From the NCBI GenBank assembly GCA_048013815.1, contig CM106585.1, positions 11,160,001 to 11,224,000 of the forward strand: a stretch of DNA of 64,000 nucleotides, read 5' to 3'. The DNA is from Setoptus koraiensis (Eukaryota > Arthropoda). The translations under genes were made by a program, and so were the position numbers. The notes beneath the pieces are model-generated. The model was not told the origin of the DNA. It ran no database searches and worked only from the letters and a program-made list of their open reading frames with translations. This document shows, in pieces, positions 1 through 9,980 of this stretch (position 1 is its first letter; each line of letters begins with the position of its first letter).

Positions 1-496
1 GGTATGTCCATGACCGGATCGCGGACCGGCGAAAAGCCCCCAAACAGATCGGATATCCGCGCCCGATGCTCGCAGCGAGATCGGGCGTAAAGAGTGAGCG
101 CATGGCCGCTCGGCCACCAAGTGGCCAGAACAAAAAGAAAATAATATATTTATATTCAACACACTGCAACACATGTGACAGCATTTACCTGGTTGCGCCG
201 CTACCTGTAGCAACGAAATGTGTGAAAATATTAAAATGAGAAGACAATCAGTCGCCATCGTCATCATCGGATCCCTTGTTTTTTGATCCCTGTTACGTAT
301 TTCAATATTTATATTAATATTACTATTATCATTACAAACTGTAATAGTTTATTATTGCCAATATTATTAGTAGATAATCACTAAGCACAGCAACGCTACA
401 AATGATATTAATATACCATCTATTATTATAACAGGTTAACAATGTTATTATCTTATTCTTTTGCGAACAATATCGAGAGTGCTGCAGTTGGTAAGC
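1..496. other. Noncoding start of window
   Basis: No gene is supported here. The first 130 bases are GC-rich, and the rest is AT-rich with short TAT and ATT runs. It may hold the promoter or a 5' exon of the SRP9 transcript. A donor-like GTAAGC at 491-496 and the CTGCAG just before it could be splice signals, but neither can be assigned. Confidence 0.4.
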
Positions 497-733
497 ATGC
501 AGTCTAGAACAAGGAAGCCCAAAAGACAGGTCCAGCAAACTATGCTTGCAAAAGAAAAAATTGAAAAAATACAAGACAAATTGAGTATATCAGAGAGATT
601 TGATCACGAACTAGAAATTAATTTAGCACAACAACGAGTTGACCTCAATAAAAAAAGAACCAAGGAATTCATTGATATTCAATTAAAATTAAAGGATTAC
701 GATTGGATGTACAAGAAATTATGCCTTACTTAG
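497..733 (+). CDS. Small upstream ORF overlapping the SRP9 start
   Basis: A 78-residue frame starts at ATG 497 and ends 13 bases inside the SRP9 reading frame, in a different frame. The product is very hydrophilic and rich in Lys, Glu, Gln and Asp, and looks like a continuous helix or coiled coil (for example AKEKIEKIQDKLS and NKKRTKEFIDIQ). I do not recognise the family; it faintly resembles the last helix of sorting-nexin BAR domains. The -1 overlap with SRP9 suggests either a dicistronic mRNA or a last exon of an upstream gene running into SRP9. It could also be a chance frame in AT-rich 5' UTR. Confidence 0.35.
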   Translation: MQSRTRKPKRQVQQTMLAKEKIEKIQDKLSISERFDHELEINLAQQRVDLNKKRTKEFIDIQLKLKDYDWMYKKLCLT

Positions 734-951
734 CGAATTGGGAGGAGTATAGTAAGCAGGCTCAAGAGTTGTATGATAAAAATCCAATGGGGTGCCGTGT
801 CGTATTTAAATACAGACACAACGATGGTCGCCTTGTGCTCAAGGTGACAGACAATAAAACATGTCTCCTATATCTAGCGGAGCAAGCTCAAGATGTCAAA
901 AAGATAGATAAGCTATTGTCCGGTATGATGCGAAATATGGTGTGCAAATAA
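721..951 (+). CDS. SRP9: Signal recognition particle 9 kDa protein
   Basis: SRP9 pairs with SRP14 on the Alu domain of SRP RNA and contributes to elongation arrest when secretory proteins are targeted to the ER. The 76-residue product begins MPYLANWEEY, matching the family start (M-P-x-x-x-x-W-E-E/D-F). It keeps the signature blocks RVVFKYRHNDG, LVLKVTDN, CLLY and QAQDVKKIDKL. Length is close to the usual 80-86 residues and the acidic C-terminal tail is short. ATG 721 is chosen because the family starts at this Met and no in-frame upstream ATG is visible. The gene is intronless in the coding part and lies tail to tail with NDUFV1. Its start is overlapped by a small upstream ORF in another frame, so translation probably needs leaky scanning, reinitiation or a separate transcript start. 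Confidence 0.93.
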   Translation: MPYLANWEEYSKQAQELYDKNPMGCRVVFKYRHNDGRLVLKVTDNKTCLLYLAEQAQDVKKIDKLLSGMMRNMVCK

Positions 952-966
952 ATATTATCACGATAA

Positions 967-972
967 AATAAA
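967..972 (+). promoter_or_regulatory. Poly(A) signal of SRP9
   Basis: An AATAAA hexamer lies 16 bases after the SRP9 stop, so the 3' UTR is very short. NDUFV1 converges from the other strand about 280 bases downstream. Confidence 0.6.
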
Positions 973-1249
973 GTTTAGGATGATGGATATATATAAACAC
1001 GCTACAATTCTGATTCAATGCACACAATAAAATGCCACACATATTGAATGCAAACAGTAAATTACTTCATTTACTAGATTTTATATAATATTCATATTCA
1101 GAATATTTATTTATTAAACAATATATTACATACACATTTGCATACATCTCATCAGAGTTGATTCAATATCCACATCAAAGATCGATAATCACATTGGGGA
1201 ACATTTCATGGTGAAAACAATAGACACCCGGCCTCGGGAGTATCACTGT

Positions 1250-2761
1250 CTACGGGGATACAGCTCTCTGTTTTTCTTCTGAATCAGATTCATATTGTCG
1301 CATTCGTGCCTCAACTAATGGTCTGAAGTGTCTAATCAATCCTTGTATGGGCCAAGCTGCGCCATCGCCCAAGGCACATATTGTGTGGCCTTCAATCTGT
1401 TTTGATATTTCATATAGCATGTCAATCTCTTCGGGCCTTGCATTGCCATCGACGAATCTCCACATGATCTTATTCATCCAATCTACTCCTTCTCTGCAAG
1501 GGGTACACTGGCCACAGCTCTCATGTTTGTAGAACTCAGTTAGCCTTGCTATGGCTTTGATTATATCAGTTTGTTTGTTCATAACAATAATCGCTGCGGT
1601 ACCAAGACCTGTCTGAGCTTGAATTAATGAGTCAAAGTCCATAAGCACAGTTTCACAAGTGTCTTTCGGTATGACAGGCGTGGATGATCCACCAGGTATT
1701 ATGCCCAGTAGGTTGTCCCAACCCCCAAGAACACCACCAGCGTGACGCTCTATCAATTCTTTTAGAGGTATCGACATTTCCTCCTCTACAGTGCACGGAT
1801 TATTTACGTGTCCAGAAATATTGAACAGTTTTGTGCCTGTGTTGCGGGGTCTTCCTAAACCAGCGAACCATGAGCCCGTTCGACGGCAGATAGTTGGTGC
1901 AACGGCAACAGTTTCTACATTAGCCACTGTAGTGGGACATCCGAATACTCCTACGTCAGCTGGAAACGGGGGTTTCAATCGAGGTTTTCCTTGTTTTCCT
2001 TCTAGTGATTCGATGAGAGCAGTCTCTTCACCGCAGATATACGCTCCAGCCCCGCGATGTACATAAACATCGAAATCATACCCGGAACCGCAAGCGTTTT
2101 TTCCTATATAACCTGCCTTATAAGCTTCATTGATTGCAACATGTAGATTACAGCTTTCGTTGTAAAACTCTCCTCTTATGTAGATGTAGGCAGCTCGAGC
2201 TCCCATGGCTCGGCCGGCAACTAGACAGCCCTCGACTAGTTTGTGTGGGTCATGGCGCATGATTTCTCTGTCCTTGCATGTGCCCGGTTCTCCCTCGTCG
2301 GCATTAACAACTAGATATTTCGGTCTACCGTCACTGGGTTTGTTCATGAAGCTCCATTTCATTCCAGTCGGAAATCCCGCACCGCCTCGACCGCGCAATC
2401 CAGATTCTTTTATTTCATTTATAATCCATTCGTGGCCTTTGTTTAGAATCTCTTTGGTTTTATACCAATCGCCCTAGGATTAGTAAGAACAAAAATCAAG
2501 ATTATCAACATTTGTATTATAAGAGAGTAGAACGATTTTTCAATAATTCTTTGTGGCTCTTCTTTCATAGACCACCAAAAAACTTACCCTCGATTCGGCT
2601 CCTTTCAGTCTCCACTCGTGTCTCCCGTACAAATTTGTGAATATTCTATCCTGATCTTTCAAAGGTCCTCCGCGAGTCTTGGCCGCGGTCGCGGTCGAGC
2701 TCGATCTCGCCACTATCTGAAATAGCTGCCATGGAGAGGCCTTTAGCAAATTGTTTTGCAT
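1250..2761 (-). CDS. NDUFV1: NADH dehydrogenase (ubiquinone) flavoprotein 1, complex I 51 kDa subunit
   Basis: This subunit oxidises NADH through FMN and passes electrons to iron-sulfur cluster N3 in the matrix arm of complex I. Two exons are read on the minus strand: 2761-2588 (58 codons) and 2473-1250. A 114-base intron (GTAAGT...CCTAG) joins them in phase 0, giving 465 residues against 464 in human. Residues 1-28 form an import presequence, followed by the conserved [16 protein letters not shown] block. Then come the Gly-rich nucleotide-binding [10 protein letters not shown] (86-95), [13 protein letters not shown], and the 4Fe-4S ligands in CGQCTPC (Cys378, 381, 384) with Cys424 in HTICALGD. 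All key residues are present. The gene is head to head with SDHB and shares a duplicated 5' end with it. Confidence 0.97.
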
Positions 2762-2890
2762 TTCGGTTGAGCTTCTATCGATGCAATATGTGGTATAAAA
2801 ACAACCTTAGTGGATTTATTTCATAAATATAGGTCCAGATTATTTTTGTTAGATAAAAAAGCGTCAAGGTGATTCAGTTTTGTTGTTGTC
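2690..2890 (-). repeat. Inverted duplication, NDUFV1 arm (promoter, 5' UTR and presequence)
   Basis: Read on the minus strand, this segment can be aligned by eye with 3401-3597 on the plus strand. Shared blocks include ACAACAAAACT, ATCACCTT, GACGCTTTT, CACATATTG, TCAACCGAAATGCAAAACAAT and CAGCTATTTCAGATAGTG. The outer ends are approximate. Similarity covers upstream DNA, the start-codon context and about 25-28 codons, then stops where the mature proteins begin. Confidence 0.85.
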
Positions 2891-3523
2891 TTGCGTGACA
2901 AATTTTTGTCTTATGCTGTAAAGAGCACTCTGTGCCTATTGTGCACACGTCTCTCATTTGCGCGCAGGATCGCCTATTGTTTGCGCCTCTTACAATGTAC
3001 TTTTCAGGTTTACTAAAACAACCGCGAGAGGCTCTGCTTAGCTGCCCTGAAACGAGGACGTACTTAAGTCTGCATAGAAGCTACCGACAGACAACAGTGA
3101 ATGCTCGGGCTCACCCCAAGAAGCTCCTGCGCTTTCCTGCTTTACTGAATGCCAGAGCAAGCGATCAGACAGAGTAAACATTTATCGAGACAGTCCACCA
3201 TCAATTGTTCAATTTAAAACCGTTTCCAGAGCCTCTACCGGATATTTTTGTAAACCGGGTTAAGTAAATTGGATAAAGGACAAACAATAGAAATGAGCAG
3301 AGCTTAGGTACTCCAGGGCAGAGATAGAGTGGGTCGGTCCACAGCGATGGCTTCACATTACGAAATCACTTGACAGAATAAACATCATCATTATAAATCA
3401 GGAAACAACAAAACTATATCACCTTCATTTGACGCTTTTAACTCACTCAATAAAAATTCAATAACAAACATATTGAAATTCTTTTTAGATCACATATTGT
3501 ACATCGACAGAAGATCAACCGAA
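2762..3523. promoter_or_regulatory. Head-to-head intergenic region of NDUFV1 and SDHB
   Basis: The two start codons lie 762 bases apart and point away from each other, so this region must hold both promoters. Both edges belong to the inverted duplication. The unduplicated core (about 2,891-3,400) holds a frame of 81 codons at 2,932-3,177 that I regard as chance. No clear TATA box with a spaced initiator was identified. Shared flanks imply shared upstream elements for the complex I and complex II genes. Confidence 0.6.
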
Positions 3524-3597
3524 ATGCAAAACAATCTAATTCGAGTTTCTCGGTCGCAGCTATTTCAGATAGTGACCAGAGCGAACTCGAGCGCGAC
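3401..3597 (+). repeat. Inverted duplication, SDHB arm (promoter, 5' UTR and presequence)
   Basis: This is the plus-strand partner of the NDUFV1 arm. The order of matching blocks is the same in both arms, with a small insertion (CATTT) between ATCACCTT and GACGCTTTT and some divergence about 30-80 bases before the ATG. The encoded presequences match at 17 of 28 positions without gaps, including MQNNL and QLFQIV. Confidence 0.85.
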
Positions 3598-4405
3598 ACA
3601 GGCTCGACATGACTTAGGTCCGAAAGGATCCGAATTGAAGGCTAAAGGAGAGAAGAAAATCAAAAAATTCAGTATCTATCGATGGGATCCCGACAATGCC
3701 CACGTTAAACCACATCTTCAAACCTACGAGGTTGACCTAAATTCTTGTGGTCCTATGGTATTGGACGCATTGTTCAAAATCAAAAATGAATTAGATCCCA
3801 CACTAACATTCAGACGGTCCTGTCGTGAAGGAATTTGTGGATCATGTGCAATGAACATTAATGGCACTAACAATCTTGCATGCATATGTAAGATCGATAA
3901 AGATAGTGACAAACCTATGAACATTTACCCCTTACCTCACATGTATGTCATCAAGGATCTGGTTCCTGACATGAACAACTTCTATGAACAATACAGATCT
4001 ATTCAACCTTGGCTACAACGTTCCGATGAGAATGTCACGGATCGCAAACAGAATCTACAGAGTGTAGATGACAGAAAGAAACTTGACGGATTGTACGAAT
4101 GTATTCTATGCGCCTGTTGTTCTACTGCTTGCCCCAGTTATTGGTGGAACGGCGATAAATATCTTGGCCCTGCAACACTAATGCAAGCTTACAGATGGGT
4201 CATCGACTCTCGTGATCAAGCCACCGATGAAAGACTTGATAACCTAAGAGATCCATTTTCTGTTTATCGTTGCCATACAATCATGAACTGCACACGGACG
4301 TGCCCGAAAGGCCTGAACCCTGGAATGGCGATAGGGGAATTGAAAAAGATTCTGTCTGGTTGGTCAACTAAGCAAAACCCAGAGCTTCAAGGACAAGCTC
4401 AGTAA
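3524..4405 (+). CDS. SDHB: Succinate dehydrogenase iron-sulfur subunit, complex II
   Basis: SDHB carries electrons from the flavoprotein SDHA to ubiquinone through three iron-sulfur clusters on the matrix face of the inner membrane. The 293-residue product is encoded in one exon. ATG 3524 is chosen because it opens the presequence shared with NDUFV1; the longer frame from 3473 has no ATG. The 2Fe-2S ligands are Cys100, 105, 108 and 120 (CREGICGSC...C). The 4Fe-4S motif is [12 protein letters not shown] and the 3Fe-4S/4Fe-4S region is [17 protein letters not shown]. Length and all cluster cysteines fit the family. The gene appears intact. Confidence 0.97.
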   Translation: MQNNLIRVSRSQLFQIVTRANSSATQARHDLGPKGSELKAKGEKKIKKFSIYRWDPDNAHVKPHLQTYEVDLNSCGPMVLDALFKIKNELDPTLTFRRSCREGICGSCAMNINGTNNLACICKIDKDSDKPMNIYPLPHMYVIKDLVPDMNNFYEQYRSIQPWLQRSDENVTDRKQNLQSVDDRKKLDGLYECILCACCSTACPSYWWNGDKYLGPATLMQAYRWVIDSRDQATDERLDNLRDPFSVYRCHTIMNCTRTCPKGLNPGMAIGELKKILSGWSTKQNPELQGQAQ

Positions 4406-4652
4406 AATCGTATGGTGATAATGCAAAACACACGAGAAGAATAATACTTGGGCACTATTCGAGCATGTTGCCTATTTTAACTCGTGATCTCAATTTTAAT
4501 AACTTGAGCCTTCATTGAGCTCGAAGAGCTTTGACATTGTAGCAGTGGAAATCGTTGAAAACGAATAATAAACTGTCATGATGCTTTTAACCGAAAATTT
4601 GAATGGCAAATAATACCCAAAAAAGAGTGCACTTGTTTGTGTGAACTCAATT

Positions 4653-5766
4653 TTACTTAAGTAGCTTTTTCGCTTCCTCGACGGCCTGTTATTGTAGACG
4701 AAACACAAATAAGAAATACAAGATGAGATAATAGTGTGACTTTTATGGACTGGTCTGAATGTTATGTGGCAATATCACTTACCTCCTTATCGTCCCATTT
4801 GTCTGACGACGAAAACTTATCGACGACTTCTTTCAATAGGGCCACTGCACGTTCTTTGTCGCGCTTCAGAACGAACAACGTCTTGGCAATCATTACTTTG
4901 TTCTTGGAATAGAAGTCCTTATCAATCTCTTCGGCCTTCTCGAACATCTTCAAGGCAACCTCGATATCGGCATCAGGAAGAGCAGCAAAGGCTATGCTGG
5001 CTATCTTTCGTTCCCACCAGGTTACGTGGTAACAAGAGAAGTGCCATTCTCCCAGTAGATAGTAGCTTGTAGCATCGGTTGGTGCATACTCGATGGCTTT
5101 CTCCATATGAGTTCTTACATTGAGCACTTGAAGAACGCGTTCTTTTTGTCCCTTCAAAGTACTCACAGCGTCCAATAGTATAGCGGCCCACTTGTGAGCC
5201 AAGCCATTCTTGTCATCCAATTCCAGAGAATGCTGAATATGAAGATAGGCAGTGTTCAACAATTCTTCATATTTGTCTTTTTGATCTTTGATGGCCTTAG
5301 ATTGGGTGTATTCGCAACGAGCTACGCGCCACAGCACTTGTTCGTTGTCGTACCATCCTGTCTGTGATTTTAGCAACTCGATGACCTGGTCGTACTGTCC
5401 CTCATCGAACAGCGCATCAGACTTCTTCAGGGTGTCCCAAGTGACACCCTTAATATCGGTAGCTTGACCTTTATCCATGAAAGAAAAAGCTGCTGCTAGT
5501 AGAACCCCGTTGAATTTTCTCAGTAATAAAGGTTTGATGTGATGATTATATATCGCCAATAGATAATTGCTGTTTTTGGTGCGATCCCGAAACGTTACCA
5601 CTCTAAGGCTAGGCTTTGTTGGCCTGTTGAATTGTAACCTGTTCAAATTATCAACTTTTGCAAAATACTGACGATGTTTTTTTCTAATCTCGTTTATTAT
5701 CCTTGAAGATGTTTGTAATCTCGACGATTGTACTCTGATGGTATTGATAACGCTAAAAAGTGACAT
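4653..5766 (-). CDS. RMDN1: Regulator of microtubule dynamics protein 1-like TPR protein
   Basis: Members of this family (RMDN/FAM82) are mitochondrial or microtubule-associated TPR-like proteins; the biochemical role is poorly defined. Exon 1 runs 5766-4783, and a 97-base intron (GTAAGT...AACAG) leads to a tiny exon 4685-4653 that adds AVEEAKKLLK and the stop, for 338 residues. Residues 1-75 are basic and hydroxylated like an import signal. A short hydrophobic segment follows (about 85-97), then TPR-like helices with family-type blocks such as ALFDEGQYDQVIELL, WRVARCEY, GLAHKWAAILLD, YYLLGEWHF and WWERKIASIAFAALP. The C-terminal exon was placed from its splice sites and its fit to a helical tail. 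Confidence 0.85.
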
Positions 5767-6052
5767 GACTGCCTAGATTAATTTCGATCTATGGCATATT
5801 GTTTATGTTTGGCTCACAGGTGGCTGAGCCCGTGAACAGCTTGTTGTTATGTTTCTCAGGATAGAACGCACTTTAGGATACTTTAGTGTAGTAGTGTGAT
5901 GAAGTGTGTTTAAAGCTCACAAATGATGCGCACGATTGGCTCAACAACAGATATCATCAAGATCGCTTCCGCTTATTCGGTGCGTATTAAAATTAAATAA
6001 ATTGTCAGAAAGGGGCTATCTATTTATTTATTACTATTTTGGAGGGGCAAAT
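5767..6052. other. Intergenic region between RMDN1 and DBF4
   Basis: This 286-base spacer holds the 5' flank of the RMDN1-like gene and the 3' flank of the DBF4 homologue, both on the minus strand. No gene or clear regulatory element is visible. Confidence 0.4.
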
Positions 6053-6901
6053 TTACATTTTCTCTTTTTCTTGGCCTAAGTCTGATTGTCGTGAGGCAAA
6101 CACAATCTGACTGACTATGTCGTGTAATGGAACAAACTGTTGTACTCCATTGGCTCTACTTAAATCAGTCAAGCGAAGTACAGTGGACCCATTGGAGATG
6201 GGCCGAGTAACGGCCTCAAATGTTGGTAGGGACTCAATCACGGACTGAACGTCTTTCCAATCGCAAACTTCTGTATTTGATTTGTGCTGGGGGTTTTCGA
6301 TGTGCTCCCGCAAGGACTCCACCCTGCGGTCGCATAATTCGCAGTAAGGTCCTGGGCGCACTCTTTTAGTTTGGCAGTTTGTTTGGTTTGGTGTAGTGTT
6401 TGGAGTAATGTTTGGAGTAATGGACAGCGGAATTGGTTTTGTTAATCTAATGAGGTTTGGTTCGGGCCATCTGGTGAACTCCGCGCATACGGGCCTATAT
6501 TTTCCCTCTAGATCCTCGCATTTGAGAAAGGGTGGCCTCAAGTCGCGGGCATTGTGCTTGTTTTCATCATCGTCGTCCTCGCTCCAATTAGATGATAGGA
6601 AATTTCTACAAAAGGCGAGACATTTGTCGGCGCTCATCAATTTAATACCCGCCTTCTTGGCCCTAGTTAAAAATGGATCAGATCCATTACTACCGTCTAC
6701 ATCGTCTTCCTTAGGCCAATTCTCTTCGGGTACGTCCGTCACTAGGTAGGCCTTCTTGTCTAGGAACTGTTCTACTCTGCCTTCGAATTCTTTAATAAGC
6801 CTCTTCAGGCTATCCTCTAATTGTGATGAGTATCTGATATCTAAATAGAAATTCTTGTTGGCGAATATATTCTTCTTCTTCTTTTCGCTCGACATGTTCA
6901 T
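6053..6901 (-). CDS. DBF4: DBF4-type zinc finger protein, CDC7 kinase activator (compact)
   Basis: DBF4 proteins bind and activate CDC7 kinase for replication origin firing. The 282-residue product shows the three family motifs in order. Motif N (BRCT-like) is about residues 17-56 (KNFYLDI...GGRV-type core, here EGRVEQFLDKKAYLVT). Motif M is near 125-152 (RPPFLKCEDLEGKYRPV...WP). Motif C, the CCHH zinc finger, is PGPYCELCDRRVES...HIENPQHKS. ATG 6901 lies in the context CCACCATGA. The coding part is one exon. It is much shorter than human DBF4 or fly Chiffon because the long C-terminal tail is missing, so it looks like a minimal DBF4. Identification rests on motifs M and C. Confidence 0.85.
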   Translation of the reverse strand: MNMSSEKKKKNIFANKNFYLDIRYSSQLEDSLKRLIKEFEGRVEQFLDKKAYLVTDVPEENWPKEDDVDGSNGSDPFLTRAKKAGIKLMSADKCLAFCRNFLSSNWSEDDDDENKHNARDLRPPFLKCEDLEGKYRPVCAEFTRWPEPNLIRLTKPIPLSITPNITPNTTPNQTNCQTKRVRPGPYCELCDRRVESLREHIENPQHKSNTEVCDWKDVQSVIESLPTFEAVTRPISNGSTVLRLTDLSRANGVQQFVPLHDIVSQIVFASRQSDLGQEKEKM

Positions 6902-6964
6902 GGTGGACCACAGTTATTAGTTGAAATGTTTGAGAAAGAAGCTCCTCTTTTGAGATTATATTGA

Positions 6965-7042
6965 GTCCACCATATATTGGTCTTATCTTCACTTATAATT
7001 TTTGTGTCCACCATATATTGGTGTAATCTTCACTTATAATTT
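6965..7042. repeat. Tandem 37-bp repeat upstream of DBF4
   Basis: Two copies (6965-7001 and 7006-7042) begin GTCCACCATATATTGG and end CTTCACTTATAATTT, with two mismatches and a 4-base spacer. They lie just upstream of the DBF4 start, in its promoter or 5' UTR. Duplicated AT-rich cores could act as paired factor sites, or this may simply be a recent slippage product. Confidence 0.8.
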
Positions 7043-7580
7043 CGTGAAAATCGTTGCACACAAACTAGTGTTCTCGCCACCGAAAACCAAAACACAAAAC
7101 AGAGCGCGACTATCAAAAGCACAAAACAAACACATTCCTATGTACGCACCCATTCAAAACAAGGCGCTCATTTGACCATACACAGCACACACCGTACCAT
7201 GTTCTGTGAACAATCGGCAGATTTGGCGGCAGGATAGCGTCCAGTTTTAACTGCGGCAAACGCCAAGTGTTGCCATCAAAATCACCACTGTTAATTAGTC
7301 AACAGTCATTGGCCATTTTTACCGGCAGAGGCTACCATTGTGACAAAAGCGGCGTGTCATTAATTTTACAGGGCCCACATTGTATCGGCCGCAAGAGGGC
7401 TCTGTATAGATATATATAATTGGCACCATATATGAACAAACAAGTGAAATGAGGAACAGAAACGACAACGAAAAGCCCAATTGCCAGACTGAGGACGGCG
7501 ACTTGTTCTGTCGTGATGAAGTGGCAAAGTCTTGTGTAACATTGATTATAATAATTTGGAGCTTTATTATTAGTAGTGGC
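7043..7580. other. Intergenic region between DBF4 and RPL27
   Basis: This stretch contains the promoter side of DBF4 (minus strand) and the 3' flank of RPL27. Nothing else is clearly visible. An open frame on the plus strand from 7,449 is the antisense shadow of RPL27 exon 2. Confidence 0.4.
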
Positions 7581-8251
7581 TTAGAATCTCAGCTTGCTGA
7601 AGAACCACTTATTTTTGCCTGTTTTGTAGCGTTCTTGGAACTTGGTTTTGATTTCGCCTCTGGCTTTCCTGCGTTTTGCCTTGTCCTTGAGAACGTCTCT
7701 TGCTGTGACAGTTTTGTCGAATTGAATATCAACAAGGTATCTTGTGGGCATCAAGTGACTGTAGTTGTAGCATTTAATGAATGGCTTGACACGGCAACGC
7801 TTCTTTCTCACCTCCTTATTGTGCAGTCGGTAGATCGGTTTCGGGTATCTATCAATGCCGGCCACAATTGCGTGCCCGTAGCTCTTTTCGGAGTTACCGT
7901 CATCGTGGTTCTAAATTACAATTAGAGTGGAATGAACAGAAATTGAGTCGAATGACGCATAGGAATAGAATTGAAATTATGAAATTAGTGTTTGGTCACC
8001 GTTAAAGGGTAATGTGTAGTAGCGATTCATGACACATTTATGGTCGTGTTTTTGTCAATTGTGATACCAAGAGGCTCTCTAGCGTGGATCTTTCTCTCTC
8101 CATAGCTACAATATATAATCTATATTCAATGTGTATATGTGGGCTCCATCACAAGACCAGATGCTCTTACCTTAAGGATGACTGCCTTCCTTCCAGCGTA
8201 TCTACCGGCCAAAATGATGACCACCTTGCTTGGCTTCATAATCTTTCCCAT
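7581..8251 (-). CDS. RPL27: 60S ribosomal protein L27 (eL27)
   Basis: eL27 is a structural protein of the large cytosolic ribosomal subunit. Exon 1 is 8251-8171 (27 codons, [11 protein letters not shown]...GRYAGRKAV). A 260-base intron (GTAAGA...TTTAG) joins in phase 0 to exon 2 at 7910-7581. The product is 136 residues, the standard length for animals. Exon 1 carries the KOW-type N-terminal barrel. Exon 2 carries [29 protein letters not shown] and the invariant C-terminus [16 protein letters not shown]. The family sequence determines the start. Further noncoding 5' exons are possible but not visible. Confidence 0.97.
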
Positions 8252-9980
8252 GTTTGTTTATTGATTAATTGTATGTCCTATCCAAAAGTTACTTGAAAAA
8301 TGATTTCTCCGAATAGAGAGTCTAAATATTGAGTGAATTGTTAAATTATTGATGTTCCAGGATACAGTTAATGATTTTTTTAAATATAATGTAATAAATG
8401 TGGACAATGCTACAGGCGTTGTTGTGCATTCGACATGATCCATCTGATGCACAGCGGAAACAAGAAAACGTGCATTGAATGCTGCATAATGGTGGATGCT
8501 TGGAGACATCACGCATGCCTGAGCTGATGGCGCCAAACTTGAAATAAAAAAAAAAACTTCTTGCCGGCTTCTGGCGAGTCTCATCATGAGACTCTCATTA
8601 TGAGACTCTCATGTCTTTCCAAGATCACTGTGAATCGTCAAAATTCTAAAAGTTGTTTCGATCTGCTGCCATTCCGTGAATGGTTTCTTTCTCGAACAAC
8701 AGAATCAATTGATATAACCCAGAACTGTGAACTAATTCCATTGATGACAATGATACTCTTTGGCTGATACACAAATCATGACCTACCTGTATATAAAGCA
8801 ATGTGTCCATCATAAACTTGTACATGCACCTGTCACAAAGGGTATACAAGAGCAGACGCTAGTTAGATATGATGGATAGATTTTGGTTTTATGGGAAACT
8901 TTGTATCTTTCTTTCTTTCTTCCTCTCTCTCTCTCTCACTCTATATATATATATATATATAGTGATAGGCAAGTGAGTGAAGTAAGCGTAAGAAAAATGG
9001 AGCAATTTTAAGCTTAGGACACGATTAAATCATTGAAGCATCAGTGCACAGACAAGGCCAAGAATTAAAAGTATACTTCACCTGCAAACTGTTACGTTTG
9101 CCTATATGTAGTAGATGTAGTGTAGTGTTGAATATGTTTACCACTGTATCATCAATAATAAACGATAATCGGGATTAAGTTGATTCGATGCTGAACATTA
9201 TTGAGATAACGCGCTATTAAGTGGGTTAGTCGATCAGAGTAATCAATAATTACAAGTTGTTGTAGCGTATGATGCACATCTACATACTTAGGAGATAGTA
9301 AAATGACCACTGGTTGTCCACTAATGATTAAATAGCAATTTATTCTCAATCGTTTATGATTTCGATGATCACTACATTACATGGTTATTAATTGGCGATG
9401 AGTTTGTATTTCAACATGATCATAGTACAGTTCTATAGAGCAACCTAGTTTGTTGCTGTTTATGTTGGTATGAGACAGAAGAACAAACAAAGTGACAACA
9501 ATAAGCAACTGACTATAATTATCAACTGCTCTAACAATCGTTTGAGTGGCGATCACACATTTTTTTGCATCATTGAATGTAGATGTATATAATAGTTGAA
9601 GTAGCGAAAGAGTTATCTAGTTCATATAATTACCATACATATTGTTGGAGACAATGAACTTGTAATTGCAATGATTTATAAATGTAAGTCAAGTCTTGAC
9701 TGTTTGTTAGTACGAGTTATGTTTGAATCATCTTTAAATTATGTAATTAATACACATGTTATGCAAATGTTTTGCTTTCAATTACAATTGCATGCGATTA
9801 CAAATGGAATAAATATTAAAAGATAAAAGTAAGCCTTCATCTACTTTTTGTTCTTTCTAGACACTTGCTCGGACACACTCCCATTTCGAGTGTTGTTTTG
9901 TCTGGCAAAGATACTAATTTGCTGCTACTATGTTGGCTGGGGCTGGCAAACAAAGACGAAGACTAAGATGAAAAGAGGCC
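8252..9980. other. AT-rich intergenic region with TC/TA microsatellite
   Basis: No gene is supported. A pyrimidine run (TTTC, TC) grading into a TA run sits at about 8,906-8,962. Nearby is a short GAGACTCTCAT direct repeat (8,575-8,610). The remaining sequence is unstructured AT-rich DNA upstream of RPL27. Confidence 0.5.
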
